Assembly (NCBI RefSeq): GCF_018143015.1 | Contig: NC_054740.1 | Location: 70,581,356-70,645,355, forward strand | Source of the DNA: Lytechinus variegatus | Taxonomy: Eukaryota; Echinodermata; Echinoidea; Temnopleuroida; Toxopneustidae | DNA: 64,000 nt | Direction: 5' to 3' | In this document: positions 1 through 10,742 of the stretch, piece after piece | How positions within the stretch are numbered: the first letter of the stretch is position 1 | Layout of the letters: every line of letters starts with the position of its first letter | The notes under the pieces: generated by a model | What the model saw: only the letters and a program-made list of their open reading frames with translations | What the model was told of the DNA's origin: nothing | Databases searched by the model: none | Position numbers and translations under genes: made by a program

Positions 1-99
1 GAGGGGGTATCCCCCCTCCCACACCCTCCCCCCGCTCGGTCGCTTCGCTCCCTCGCCGCTGGCGCCCCCCCCTATTTCAAAATCCTGGATCCGCCCCTG
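1..99. mobile_element. Right end of a CAGGGGCGGATCC-type MITE, cut by the window edge
   Basis: The block is very C-rich and ends in CTGGATCCGCCCCTG. That is the reverse complement of the CAGGGGCGGATCCAG start seen at 41762 and 61679. Inside is a GC-rich palindromic stretch (cgctcggtcgcttcgctccc) like the cores of the arrays elsewhere in the window. The left end lies outside the window, so no target duplication can be checked. The terminal motif makes the family call reasonably firm; the superfamily (hAT-like) is inferred. Confidence 0.6.
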
Positions 100-103
100 T
101 ACT

Positions 104-842
104 CGTCAAAGAAACCTTCTCCATCAGCCATTAGCAAGAACCCAAACTGCTTTAAATTCATTTAGAATAGTTTGTGTTAAAGAATGGAATAAGTTACCTC
201 ATGACATTAGAAATAGCTTGGCTCTGTCCCGATTTAAAACATTGTGTAAAAAGCATCTCTTCGATAGATTGCGGTCGGATGTGAATGTATAAATCATGAA
301 GCAGATTGCAATGAGTGAGGTCTCCATGTGTGTGTGAGGGTGTGTGCGTGCATTAGTAATCGGGTGTGTATGGGGGGGGGGGTCATGTGTGTGTTTATTA
401 TTAGAGGTTGTCTATACAGGGGTCAAAAAGGGTGGTGTTTCGGTTTTCTTGGGGCTCCTGTTCATTTGATGAGGTGTCCTTTCCTAAGCATTTTTTATGC
501 ACTCACAAATTTTGACCGATTTTAATGAATGAGGTTGTAGGATGCTTTGGGGAATGTCCTGGCCCTGCTTCATTTAGGCTGTTACTAGGGTTACCCTAGG
601 CAAGCTGAAACATCTCTATTTTATAACCTACCCCTTTTATTATACTGTCAAATCATTTATTCTTAAGTTACATGTAAGTTACACCCATTGTAAATATGTT
701 ACTTACTATGTAAAGGGGCCCCGTTAACAAGCTGTGCTTCACTGGGGTCCCAAACCTATCATTCTGAGTTCTATGATGTTGTATTCTGTACTATTGTTTG
801 TGTTTGATATGGTTTGAAATAAATACTATACTATACTATACT
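104..842 (+). mobile_element. 3' end of a CR1-like non-LTR retrotransposon
   Basis: Positions about 122-291 read openly into the C-terminal tail of a CR1/L2-type reverse transcriptase protein. The motifs ARTQTALNSFRI and EWNKLPHDIRNSLALSRFK are followed by KKHLFDRL and a stop at 289-291. This is the family's usual pattern of a tryptophan, a 'LP..IRNS' block and 'K..LF'. The rest is a 3' UTR ending with an AATAAA near 819 and a tail of ACTAT repeats at 822-842. It is 5'-truncated directly against the MITE end at 99. Long runs of T/G-rich sequence at 325-400 suggest internal microsatellite growth. Confidence 0.7.
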
Positions 843-1360
843 CTATGTTTATGCTCGCGCTTCGCGCTCGCATCAATATATAAGGTATTTATCCTAATCA
901 TGGTTACAAATGCTTGGAATGACTAGTTTTCAGGTTGGTATATTACAAAAATTTAGCACGTGTTTCGTGTTCGCATCAGTTATTGTTTAGTAAGGTACTC
1001 ATTCTGTTCCTGGGTTTTAAAAATGCTTAGAATGTCCAGTTTTCACGTTGGAATATCACAAATTTTCAGTTCGCGTTCGCATTGTTCGATTGGTGAGATA
1101 AGTATGCTATTCATCAGTCACTAACTGCAGTCCAGTTTACTTTTTCTAGACAGTATATTGAAAAATTAATAATTTATCAGTTAGATTCACATTTTTTTCA
1201 TGATTATATAAACTGCTCGGAATGTCTAATTCTCGCAATGATACCCTTTAGCAGTAATTAGCGCCACAATGGACCATAAAGCGAGTTTTACAACTTCAGA
1301 TTTGAAAATTTTCCAAACCGCTCGCTGGCTACGCTCCGTTGCGAAAAACGTAAAGCCTAA
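843..1360. repeat. Degenerate array with GC-rich palindromic cores (array 1)
   Basis: Units of roughly 100-130 bp each carry a core related to GCGAGCGCGAAGCGCGAGC in reverse orientation. Cores are near 853-874, 955-975 and 1070-1090, with a decayed one at 1320-1345. Between cores, phrases such as GGAATG(A/T)C(T/C)AGTTTTCA recur, so this is an old tandem repeat rather than chance GC islands. The same unit occurs at 11.4-11.7, 58.9-59.25 and 61.85-62.5 kb. No coding potential is visible. Confidence 0.6.
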
Positions 1361-2600
1361 ATATATGTCTTACCATCAGAAATCAGTTCAAGTATAGGTT
1401 TTGATCACCTTATTCTATGATTCATGCCAAAACACTAAATAATTTTTTGTATGTTATTTTATGACAAAATGTTTTGTACGAATGATATGAATGCAGAAGA
1501 TCCCTGATGACAGCACGTTCCTACTGCCAAATTGTTGCCAATTTAATACAGAAATGTAATTCTTATCCAGTCGAGACCTTCTTGAGCAACAGCATTTCAG
1601 ACTCGTTAATCTGGAAATTTTACACCCTCTCCAAAAATAACCCCCCAAAATACAACAGAAGATATTAAAAATAGAATTATATGTATAAAAAAAAATCACG
1701 TTTATATATATTTTCTTCTTCCATTTTACAAATTTCTTCATTTTTTAGACATAAATTCACACAATATCAATTTGCTATCAAGGAATACATATTATCTAAT
1801 TTTATACAGGTTATCTTTATAGAAGAAGGCGTAAGTCACTAAAAGCAAACGATTGTGGCTCATATTGACCATATACAATGCAAAAAATGAATAAGGGCTA
1901 TTATAAATGACGCACAACATTCAGGAAGGAAGTAAATTTGAAAAGAAAAACATTGAATCATTAATCATTTTATCATTAATCATTAATTAAAAATACTGAA
2001 GATCGGAGACTGTCTAGAGAGCGTTTTCCTCAGATTTGGTGAAATTGCTATTCTACTCAAACTTGAATTAAACAATGATTAGATTCCGAACCGACTGAGA
2101 TGAACCTTTTTAAACTCAGGTTTTCTTTTCTTTTTTCTTTTTTACAGGAAGTTTTTCATTTTTGTGACACTATTCGTTGTCACTAGAAAGACAAGTGTCA
2201 CCCATGATTCTTATTTTTTATTGTATTCATATGGAAAACTCCTAGAAGCCTTGTGAGATTTCATGAGAACCGGGCTTTAGAATCTCGAATCTATATATAT
2301 TCGGGTCGTTTCGATGTCTGACTTTTATATAAACTTACGATGTGGGAGCCAGTGAATTTCGCGGTAAAGTGCGCTCGATTTAATCTGGACATATAGCGGT
2401 TACAGGTAGTTTACGATAACAGATCGTGTTGGAATGAAAGCACGATATTGATACCATGTTCGTTATTGAAGAATGAGGCGTATCTGGGAGGTAGATGGAG
2501 GTCGCCCCCCCCTCCCCCTCTCCCTCACACACAAAAAATGCCCCTTCCGTTAAGTCATCCATGCAGTCACTTTATCATTTTGGTTCATCGAGTAAGACCT
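1361..2600. other. AT-rich intergenic DNA, no gene seen
   Basis: The stretch is AT-rich with short ORFs only, none with recognisable motifs or exon-like GC content. The small ORF spanning 1454-1741 on the minus strand is low-complexity. I see no RNA gene. Confidence 0.5.
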
Positions 2601-2601
2601 G

Positions 2602-2770
2602 AGGGTTGTTTCATGAAAGATGTCAGCACTGACTATTTACTCAGTGCTGACAATTTCAGTGAAATCTTAAGTTTTGATTGGCTGTGAGGCACTGTCCTCT
2701 GACTGTTACCATGGTAACTGTCGGAGAAAGTGAACTTGTCAATGTTGACAGCTTTAATGAAACGGTTCGC
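2602..2770. mobile_element. TTTCATGAAAGATGTCAGCACTG-family MITE, copy 1
   Basis: The left end reads GGTTGTTTCATGAAAGATGT and the right end reads TTAATGAAACGGTTC, forming imperfect inverted termini. The inside carries TCAGTGCTGACAATTTCAG, a GATTGGCTGTGAGGCACTG block and TGTTACCATGGTAACTGTC. The element at 51391-51564 has the same blocks in the opposite orientation, so this is a real dispersed family. There is no transposase. Boundaries are approximate because the termini have decayed. Confidence 0.6.
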
Positions 2771-2884
2771 TGTAGGCCCCCTTTTATCATATTTTTTGAC
2801 ATGCATACGAGAGCTGATATATATAGGGAACAAAATTATCAAGATTATCAAAAATGTGTATACAAAGACAATATCTTATCTATG

Positions 2885-3150
2885 TCTTATTTTACTCTCT
2901 TTCTAACCTTTGTATCTGTCTTCCTTTCTTTTTTTCTCTCTTTATTTTCTTTCATTCTTTCTTTATTTCTTTCCTTTTTCCTTTATTTCTTTTTCTTTAC
3001 TTTTCCCCTCTCTCTCTCTCCCTTACCCCTCCCCCTCTCTCTTTATCCCTTTCTTTTTTCCTCCCTTTATTTCCATCTATATTTCTATCCCTTTTTTCTA
3101 ATTTTCTTTCTTTCTTTCTTTGCTTCTTTCTAGATCTATTTTAATTATTC
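2885..3150. repeat. Polypyrimidine CTTT/CCTT low-complexity tract
   Basis: About 260 bases of almost pure C/T on the + strand contain runs of CTTT, TTTCTTT and CTCTCTC. The ORFs through it are artefacts of stop-poor pyrimidine sequence (Phe/Ser/Leu-only peptides). Mirror-symmetric stretches could form triplex DNA in principle. It shows signs of microsatellite decay rather than function. Confidence 0.8.
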
Positions 3151-3740
3151 TTTTGTCCCACTTTTTTTTATTTTACCATACATATCTTTGAAAAACGCGT
3201 AGTGGGTAAGTGGGTAGCCCCCCCCCCCCGCCTCTCTGTAGCGCCGCCACTGGTGGCATGTAATTCAACACACTCCGCCCAACTCCTGTCGCCCCTCCGA
3301 CCAACCCTCAGCCCCCGGAAGTTCCAGAATCTGCCTCTGTTGGATATACCGGGCAACGATTGCGGATTAGACACGAGATCGTGTATAAATGGGAAAACTT
3401 TAAGCATGGTCAAAACTCGGTTTACTTTTGCGGAAATGATGAATATCCTACTTTTGTAAACACTGTTTCGTTTATTTTACTCACCGTGGAGAAAATCTTA
3501 CATAATCCGATCAAGCACAAACAGATGAGTTTGATTAGCACTACCAATGGTCTATAAAACTTCGTGAACAAGGATGGTCGAAGTGATTGATGAAAACTAT
3601 ACGAATACGAAGATCTATAAATGAGAACAATGTTGCTTTTTCTGCTGGATTATATTTGAAATTTGAATATTGTTTTCTGGCAAATGCCTGACCCGCCTAA
3701 CGAGCTGAGATGATGGTACAATGACTAAGAAATGTTTCTT
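3151..3740. other. Decayed repeat debris between the pyrimidine tract and a candidate exon
   Basis: It contains a poly-C run at 3219-3229 and a GCCGCCACTGG phrase typical of decayed MITE ends in this window. The short ORFs that overlap on both strands are low-complexity. I see no gene. Confidence 0.4.
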
Positions 3741-3745
3741 TTTAG

Positions 3746-3815
3746 GATAAGTGCGCTGCCATCGTCATCGAAGTCGGCAGGCAAGAGAAAGAGAATTACC
3801 CAACCTTCATCGAGT
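3746..3815 (+). other. Candidate short exon, possibly 5' UTR of the 8.7 kb gene
   Basis: Seventy bases of near-balanced GC stand out from AT-rich surroundings. They are bounded by a pyrimidine-rich acceptor (gtttctttttag) and a good donor (GAGT|gtaagg). One frame reads ISALPSSSKSAGKRKRITQP and another DKCAAIVIEVGRQEKENYP. The coding exon at 8737 has an in-frame stop before its own ATG, so this exon could only be untranslated if it is spliced to that one. It may also belong to a gene whose other exons lie outside the window. This is a splice-signal call only. Confidence 0.3.
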
Positions 3816-4879
3816 GTAAGGAATAGAAAATGTGTTTCCTTTTTAACGTGGAAATGAGGAAGAGCTACGTAGCACAGGTATTGAGTATTTAGATGAAAGG
3901 TATTGCAGAGGAGATAAAATTTACCGATTAATACGACATTATTGTGTGTCGTAATTAATTCAACTATCGTATACGTTTTTGTCTTTAAAGCGTGTCTTTT
4001 GGTTCCTCCAAATTTTCAAAGCACTACATTCGTAGACAAATAAAATATATAATTTTTTTGTGAAATGATATAATTCATTTTATTTTTATTTTGTTCTAAT
4101 AAACCATTATACAGACGGAGTAATCTTGAATAGGCCTATTGTATAATGCATATTCCATGATGAGGAAGAAAAAATGAAAATAACTTGAATATATTACAAA
4201 AGAAAAATCATGAAAATCATTTGCTAATTACTTTTCATGCATCATCCCAACTTCTTTTCCGTTAGGTTTTGGCAATTCCTCTGCTTTATAATGTAGGCTA
4301 CATACTTTATATTGATTGGTATACCATGTAGACTATTATTTAGTTAAGATCTGTCAGCTGAAGTTGTAAATTCATTGTGAAATTTTGGCATATATAATAT
4401 ATGTGATACGAGGTTTTGCCATTTTAAAGCTATTCAGCTGTCCAACTAAAATTTCCTTTCATGTAATACCTTTACAACATGCATGGATGTAGTAAGCAAA
4501 AAAGCGAGGAAAAACCCCTAAAAAAGAAAGGAAAAAAATAATAAATTGAATATTATCCAATTTGGGACAAAGTTCAAAAAATTATTTTATATTGTACCCT
4601 TTCCCCTTTCATTTCCCTTCTTTTTTTCTAAGCCATGGAACTTCTTAGGGGGAACAAGGGCTGAGACGAGGGGGGGGGGGGCAAATTGCTCAAATCCCAA
4701 TAGCAGTAAAGCTAGAGTACTACTCTATTCGAAACTCAAATGTACGCCCACCATTCACTATTAATCTCTATCCAATCTATATTCTCTTCCAACATGATAA
4801 TACAAATTATAGGAAAAATAAAGAGAGAAAATAGGTAAAAGTTTTGAAACTTCGATGCACTCATTTTAATGATTTAAAG

Positions 4880-5395
4880 AGGTTATCCGGGCTGAAATAT
4901 TTATATATCAAATTGAATAGAGTAAAATTCACAGAGCAATTAAAATGCTGAAAATGTCATCAGAATCTGATATATAATGGAGTTATTGAATTTTAAGGTT
5001 TAGCAATATTTACTGAAAACGGTTATTATGTACGTCGTGAAGAATATTCATGCACTGTTAGAAAAAATAAAAGAAGTTCCTGCAGCAGAGTCTCGAGAAC
5101 ACCTGTAATCTTACCGAATTGCGTAATAATCATTCTGTAAATTCATAAAACAAGAATTTTTCTGCAATTTAACAGAACAGGTCTGTTTAAAAAGGGGGAA
5201 AAGGGTGTTTTATTCAAGGAAATTTGTAAGATTCCATACATCAAATACCAATTTCCTGTAAGATTACGCAATTCGGTAAGATTACAGGTGTTCTCGAGAC
5301 TCTGCTGCAGGAACTTCTATTTTTTCTAACAGTGTGGGCTGATGATGTCATATCCCCACTTTCCCTTTTCTTATGTTATTACATGAAATCATGAT
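4880..5395. repeat. Dispersed repeat X, copy A, split by a 282-bp MITE
   Basis: The flanks 4880-5052 and 5335-5395 match a second copy at about 13865-13956 plus 14413-14500. Shared phrases are CCGGGCTGAAA near the start, TATTGAATTTTAA in the middle, and GGCTG(A/G)TGATGT followed by CTTATGTTATTA near the end. Copy A carries the MITE at 5053-5334, while copy B carries a SINE and a different MITE. Each copy therefore supplies the empty site for the other's insertions. Confidence 0.65.
5053..5334. mobile_element. 282-bp MITE with ~70-bp near-perfect terminal inverted repeats
   Basis: The left arm starts CACTGTTAGAAAAAATA and runs through GTTCCTGCAGCAGAGTCTCG and CTTACCGAATTGCGTAAT. The right arm is its reverse complement, ending TTTTTTCTAACAGTG. 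Arms of about 70 bp differ at very few positions, so this is a young insertion. It is non-coding. No clear long target duplication is visible beyond a shared TG. The superfamily is not assigned. Confidence 0.8.
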
Positions 5396-5715
5396 TGTTA
5401 ATTTTTTTCATGGTTACACTTCGTAATTCCGAAGGTTCGTAATTTCGAAACACGTAAATTGCCTGTACCTCGATGTTTGTTAATCCAAAAATGTAAAAGT
5501 GTTCGTTAATCCGAACATTTGTGGTGTTATTCCGAAGGTTCGATAATCCGAAAACGAAATAAGGTTCGTTGTTCCGAAGGTTCGTTAGTCCGAAAACGAA
5601 ATAAGGTTCGTTAATCATTACGTTTTCGGACTAACTAACCTTCGGAAGTACGAACCTCATTTCAATTGCGGATTAACGAACCTTCGGAATAACGAAGTTT
5701 CTGAATTACGAATGT
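5396..5715. repeat. Foldback satellite of TTCGTTAATCCGAA-type units
   Basis: Short units combining CCGAAGGTTCG, TTAATCCGAA and AACGAAATAAGG repeat in direct orientation up to about 5610. They then appear as the reverse complement (TTTTCGGACTAACTAACC, CCTTCGGAATAACGAA) to the end, so the block is a large hairpin built from tandem units. A related block lies at 12283-13025. Confidence 0.7.
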
Positions 5716-5739
5716 ATGCGTTTTTCATACCGTCGCATG

Positions 5740-6130
5740 CACCACGAACCGTCTTCGTGGAATAGATACAGTGTGCTATCGCGCCTCGCGATTTCACCAC
5801 GAACCGTCTTCTCTATTACGATGCCCACTGTGGCTTTAATAATTCACTTCAAGAAAATATAGAGATACGGGATGAAACTTTGGAACCTGAACTATCGAAC
5901 GAAGAAACCGTCAAATAATTTGCTTTTCTTGTAGGTGCACTTATTGCTGGTTTTAAAAAAGCTTTTCTTTAAATGCGTTTTCTGCGAAACTAACTTTCGT
6001 ATCGAAGTGCGCAGAGAGGACGGTTCGTGTGTAATGTCTCCCTTATAAAGAAATTAGTTGCCGTAATGAATATCTGTGTACTTAATCAATTTTCAATCCA
6101 ATCTAGTTCTTGGAGGAAAAAATGAATAAA
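5740..6130. repeat. Repeat with duplicated CCACGAACCGTCTTC boxes
   Basis: CACCACGAACCGTCTTC occurs at about 5749 and again at about 5794. An inverted form, GACGGTTCGTGTG, lies near 6020, giving a loosely inverted element of about 280 bp. There is no coding potential. Function and family are unknown. Confidence 0.35.
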
Positions 6131-7030
6131 CCTAACTACATAATTATAATAAAGTACAAATGAACAAGTTTAGTGGGGGTATGGCATCATCAGTTTTCTA
6201 ATTCAATATTCATGAAGACATGCCTAGAACTGTTTCACCGGAATAATGCAAATCTTTACAATGTCACAACTTTGTTGTTCCTTCATGCCCTTGTCCGATT
6301 TTGATCAAATTTTCAGTGTTCGTAATACCTACGGCCGGCGTAGAGCAAATGTTACCAAGGTATTAGTCTGATTTTTCTTTATCTGTTAAAATAGATTATT
6401 TTCAGCCTGGAGTACCCACTACCAAAACATCTTTTTAAAAATATAAATATGGTTCGACCTCATCTCACAGTTATTCCGATATTATAATCTTCTATTCCTG
6501 AAATTATTATTTTTAACATGAAAATTAGTGAGGTCTTGAACATGGTCTACTCAAGACAGAAGATTGTTGGTAGCCGCCTTCATGTGAAAAGCTATATATA
6601 AACAATATCAAATTTACCATATTGATCTATATTGGGGGGGGGTACTTGCATCTTGAATTTAATAATTTTGTTTATATTATTAATAATAAAATGCAATGAA
6701 TCGCGAGGCCAGATGACCAGAATAAAGTGATTTATATGAAGAGGTGAAACCATGTTCTTTGAAAAATGACTGGATATGTGCAATTGGTTATACATTCTTA
6801 CATATTCACATTAAGGCAGTTTTTACTATACAATGAAGGGTATGTTTTCTTAGGAGATCCAACAATTAGGAAACGAACACCTTTGTTTAAATTACCCCCA
6901 TTGCCCCCGCAAAGATGAGTTTGTAAACATTGCAACGACCTTAGCAAAAACGGTTATTTTACTGCCTAGCTGTAAGCCGACAGCCAAGAATTAAGGTTAT
7001 CACAACAGAAAGTAAACGGTCTTAAAATGT
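6131..7030. other. AT-rich intergenic DNA, no gene seen
   Basis: There are only short ORFs and a poly-G run at 6633-6641. No splice-bounded GC-rich exon candidates were noticed. Confidence 0.45.
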
Positions 7031-7038
7031 TTAGGCAT

Positions 7039-7148
7039 GAGGGGTCGCGAAAACGGGGGACTGCGGGGGCTGAAGCCCCCGCACTTTGATTATCTGATTA
7101 TGAATTTTGCATGCCCCCCCCCCTTCCAAAACCGTTCCACGGCCCCTG
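7039..7148. mobile_element. Short 5-bp-TSD MITE (CCGCGG family), degraded copy
   Basis: It starts AGGGGTCGCG and ends AAAACCGTTCCACGGCCCCTG, matching the TTCCGCGGCCCCTG terminus of better copies at 12746, 14264, 47844 and 61534. The flanks GCATG and ACATG are compatible with a 5-bp duplication with one mismatch. Internal poly-C and 'tttgcatg' are shared with sister copies. Confidence 0.55.
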
Positions 7149-7249
7149 ACATGGTATTGCAATTAATGTCATTTTAAGGTTCGAGTTCCCATTTTAAAGA
7201 AAAAGAATACATGAGTTAGCACAGTTGTAACTCTTCATGCCTATATAGT

Positions 7250-7860
7250 CACATTCGCCGGCCGGTAGCAATAAATCGGGGGTAATCGGTGGTAACCGGT
7301 TGGGTGAGAGATTTTTTTTAAACATCAATACTTTCCGGTCAACCAATCCTTGGCACATCGCCGTCACAAATGCCATCGTGCGGAGCCGGGAAGGCAGCGA
7401 TCAAAGGCCGGACATCGACGGACATCCAATACAAATCCCCGATTAATCCAACAGTGCTCGTGCGAAAGCCGGACGATGAACCAGACATCGCACGATTATC
7501 GGTAGAGTATTCGGACATCATACGATGCCTGGGCGATTGTCGGCCGGTGTACTTTCCCTCTTGGCACCTCTTTGTTTCCTTCGGGTGCACAAAATAACGC
7601 GCTGAAAGATGTACATGCGAAATGTTGCGGTTTATAAAGGCCCTGATGCACCTGTGATCACCGACCGGTGTCCGGCAGATGTCAATCACATGCATTGGCC
7701 ATCAATCAAACATCGATGCATACCGGTCGGACGTCGGTCGGTTATTGGCTAATGTCCGGACAGACATCGGTCGATAATCGGCCGAAGTCTGTCCGTTCAT
7801 GGCTGGCCATCAGACGATACTTAAACGATGTGTCAAGAATGGATGGGCAATTATAAAGAT
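7250..7860. repeat. Degenerate repeat rich in CGGACATCG / GGTCGGT motifs
   Basis: This GC-richer island repeats short words such as CGGACATCG, GATTATCGGTAGAG, CGGTCGATAATCGG and ACCGGTCGGACGTCGGTCGG on both strands. ORFs cross it on both strands (7339-7695 minus and 7370-7597 plus) only because it lacks A/T-rich stops. Their translations have no recognisable motif and mirror one another. I regard it as a transposon interior or satellite, not a gene. Confidence 0.5.
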
Positions 7861-8736
7861 CGGTAGAGACATCCGAAGAAAAAATAACTCCCAGTTATCT
7901 TTGTCCGATCATCCCTCCGATGCTACCATAGAGCCCCGTCGACTGGAGCTGGCTTGCTCTGTCTACCAATCAATATGACGCCACCTATGGGCAACGGCGC
8001 CTACAGTTATATCGTAATACTAATCATACTATTAGTTGACAGAATGCAAAAGAGCTGCGTACACCTAATAAGCCAATTAATATCATCTTTGATAATTTGA
8101 GTAAAGTCAAGGAAAATTATGTGTCCTAGGATTACGTCATAATGAGCAATTATTGAACACCTAATCACCTAATTTGCATATTTTCATTGACATTATGTCG
8201 TGTTTCATTTATCCCATCCCCTTGCAGTATTCGTGATGTCCAAATCATTTAGTTTGTTGGGTAACATGACAAGTTCTACGTGCATTAGCTTAAGCCCCCC
8301 CCCCCCCCCCGATAAAAGATGGCGACATGGTTCAATAATTTAAAATATAATACATTTCAATCAAATGCTGCGAATCGAAATGGTCCAATCTTTATCATAA
8401 TCAGATAAAACTGATATAGATTATTGTCATGATTCATTTTTTTTTCATCTCACGTTTGAAAAATATATGGCGTCGGACAGCCATGCACCGTGATGCTGAT
8501 TACATAATATTTTTACATTTTGATTTTTCATCATTTCCATGAATTTATGGAAGGGAATTTATTTTGTTAAACATTTTAAAGGCTAGCAAAATCAACTGTT
8601 TTGGGTGGCACGAAAAAGAAACTGTTGATTGAAATAAGTTTCTTTCTCTTCCAATTAAACACTCATGATAATAATGCTTATATGTCATTACAACAAACTC
8701 TATTTTCAGTATCCGTCTCATTGTTTTCATTTTCAG
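7861..8736. other. Intergenic or intron sequence upstream of the 457-aa coding exon
   Basis: This AT-rich stretch has a poly-C run at 8297-8310 and ends in the acceptor ttgttttcattttcag at 8736. If the gene at 8752 has an upstream 5' UTR exon, this is its intron. No coding sequence was seen in it. Confidence 0.45.
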
Positions 8737-8751
8737 AGCTAGACAAGCACG

Positions 8752-10125
8752 ATGGCATATCCATTCGACCATGAAATCAGTGCTTCATCGGTGGTTGGTG
8801 CCCGAGCTGTAAGTCTTCATCAATCGAGTGTCAAGGAACAACGCAAACTTGAGGATAATCTTCAATCATTGTCCAAAGAAATGCGATCACGCATGAACCA
8901 ACTAGACTCGGAGACGAGTGAAATGCGTCGTCACGCCGTCCGGATGTTTGATTCCGTACGACGAAAAGAACACCAGAGAATGACGCAGTCGCGTCAAGAA
9001 ATAGCCAACCTACACTCATCGGGAAGTTCAGATGATATAGCCAGTCTCTTCTCGGGACCTTCTTCGCGAGCAAATTCCGCTGGACGTTTGAAAACGGCGC
9101 AGTTACCGCGTCGCCCAAGTAAATCAAGCGATGGGGCGCCGTCACAGATATCACTTAGCCGGTGCTACTCATCACCAGCGTCCATTGATAAAGTCGGTCC
9201 AACTTTAGATGTGGAGCTCGCAACAGAACCGAAAGGTGATTTCAGTGATGAGAGTATTGCCGCAGACGCAGCTTCCATTCCAGTTACAGACCTGCCAAAC
9301 TTCTGCACCGGACGAGAACTTGGAATGATTGGGGAAATGGTGACCAATGAAGATGTGAACGAGAGCAACGACAACACTGTCTTGGACCATAAACCAAACC
9401 ACTCAAAAGTTGAGTCGTCACCACTTTTACTTAGAAGGCATTCGCAGACTAATTTGAACCTGAGGTCGACATCGAATATAGGGGACGAGCGTGCAAAACT
9501 AATGACCAGACGTCGACGCACTTCGGACATCGTTAAACCTGTGACCACTGCAGCTGGAGTGAAACCTTCCAGACGACATAGCTCTCACGAGCCTGCTTTC
9601 TTGACAAATACAGCGGGAACTCGTAGCAACCAAGAGCTTTTACTACATCGTACATCATCAGTTAACTTGCCTCCTCTACGACACCCATCATACACTGGAC
9701 GTCGTAGTGTCCATTCTGACAGTCAAATCATGTCCCCACCTTTGTCTCCGAACGACTCACCGCGCAGCGTCGTCGGTGCTCGTCACAACCAAAATGCGTC
9801 ATTTCGACGCGCATCTCACACCGAATCCTCTCCGTGTATCATGAAACAAACCTTTGCCTCGACACCTAGGCGGAGCGTGTCACAAGTAGTTGGTGAGCTG
9901 GTACACATCGAGGAAATCCGACGTCATTCCAGAGGTACTTCCTTGCAGGATGGTGTTCGCAAAGCTCGAGGAGCGTTGCAAAGCAAATCATTCCCGTTCA
10001 ACAGCACACAAAGGGCTGATGTTGCTTGTACGTCCATGTCCAAGACACAATCCCTGGGGGATATATTTGATGAACTTAAAGACTGCCGATATTTACGGAT
10101 CTCAAACCAAGACTCTACTGCTTAA
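8752..10125 (+). CDS. Unrecognised 457-residue Ser/Arg-rich coiled-coil protein
   Basis: One long open exon of clearly coding composition. The exon starts after an acceptor at 8736 and has an in-frame TAG at 8740-8742. The ATG at 8752 is therefore the first possible start, and the stop TAA ends at 10125. Residues about 18-80 are rich in Glu, Arg, Gln and Leu with heptad-like spacing and should form a coiled coil. The remainder looks disordered. Six basophilic kinase-type motifs (RRPS, RRHS three times, RRTS, RRAS) and Pro-directed sites (SPPLSPNDSPRS) suggest a phosphoregulated scaffold. No signal peptide or membrane segment is visible. The shape, an N-terminal coiled coil with a long disordered tail, weakly recalls CCDC190-like proteins, but I cannot assign it. 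Function is unknown. Confidence 0.8.
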   Translation: MAYPFDHEISASSVVGARAVSLHQSSVKEQRKLEDNLQSLSKEMRSRMNQLDSETSEMRRHAVRMFDSVRRKEHQRMTQSRQEIANLHSSGSSDDIASLFSGPSSRANSAGRLKTAQLPRRPSKSSDGAPSQISLSRCYSSPASIDKVGPTLDVELATEPKGDFSDESIAADAASIPVTDLPNFCTGRELGMIGEMVTNEDVNESNDNTVLDHKPNHSKVESSPLLLRRHSQTNLNLRSTSNIGDERAKLMTRRRRTSDIVKPVTTAAGVKPSRRHSSHEPAFLTNTAGTRSNQELLLHRTSSVNLPPLRHPSYTGRRSVHSDSQIMSPPLSPNDSPRSVVGARHNQNASFRRASHTESSPCIMKQTFASTPRRSVSQVVGELVHIEEIRRHSRGTSLQDGVRKARGALQSKSFPFNSTQRADVACTSMSKTQSLGDIFDELKDCRYLRISNQDSTA

Positions 10126-10339
10126 TGATAAAGATATAGACTGTGTTCCTCAGGAATCCATAAAGCTCAAAGATTTAATCAATTAGATTGAAAAAAATAT
10201 ATACAAAGACTACAAGGAATGACGTGGCCTCACATGCCATGATCATATGATGATTATGCCTTTTTCGTTCCTTTAAACGACAGAGGATTATTCTTTAGTT
10301 TTAGCGCTGTTTTGTTAAGGCCTACATTATTACATGATT

Positions 10340-10345
10340 AATAAA
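10340..10345 (+). other. Poly(A) signal of the 457-aa gene
   Basis: A canonical AATAAA lies 215 bp past the stop codon at 10125, with GT/T-rich sequence following. It is the first AATAAA after the stop, so it is the likely 3' end of that transcript. Confidence 0.55.
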
Positions 10346-10742
10346 TCCACTTTTATATGTAATGCCTAGTTAATCACTCCACTGGCCGTACGCAGCGAAG
10401 GGGGCGGATGCCTTCAAAAATATTTCATTTTACTGTACATTTTCACAAAATTCACCAAAAGTGTGTAAGAAATCCTTCAATATCACTTTACAAAGTGCAG
10501 AAGAGTCTCATAACAAGCTTGGTCCTTTCGCTTTCAAGTTTCTTAGATTTTCTAAATGCTCCTTTTCACCCCACCCTCGGAAATGAAATGATTTTCACAC
10601 CGAGGTTTTTTACCTGACTGCTAAGAAAGCACGAATGCCTGTGAGCAAGCAACAAGGGGACCAACGGCTTAAAGTCCTTCTTTGTACGGCCATGTACGAT
10701 CACTCATGTATGTTCAAATCATCTTTCTAAATAGCAGATCTG

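Noticed and set aside
843..1360. Regularly spaced palindromic cores looking like a CRISPR array
   Set aside because: Units are degenerate, spacing is about 110 bp, the cores sit inside eukaryotic transposons elsewhere in the window, and the DNA is clearly eukaryotic.
2678..3144. ORFs of 96-151 codons over the pyrimidine tract
   Set aside because: They are stop-free only because the strand is almost pure C/T; the translations are Phe/Ser/Leu low-complexity.
7339..7695. 118-codon minus ORF overlapping a 75-codon plus ORF
   Set aside because: Both cross a degenerate repeat; neither has motifs and each explains the other as a shadow.
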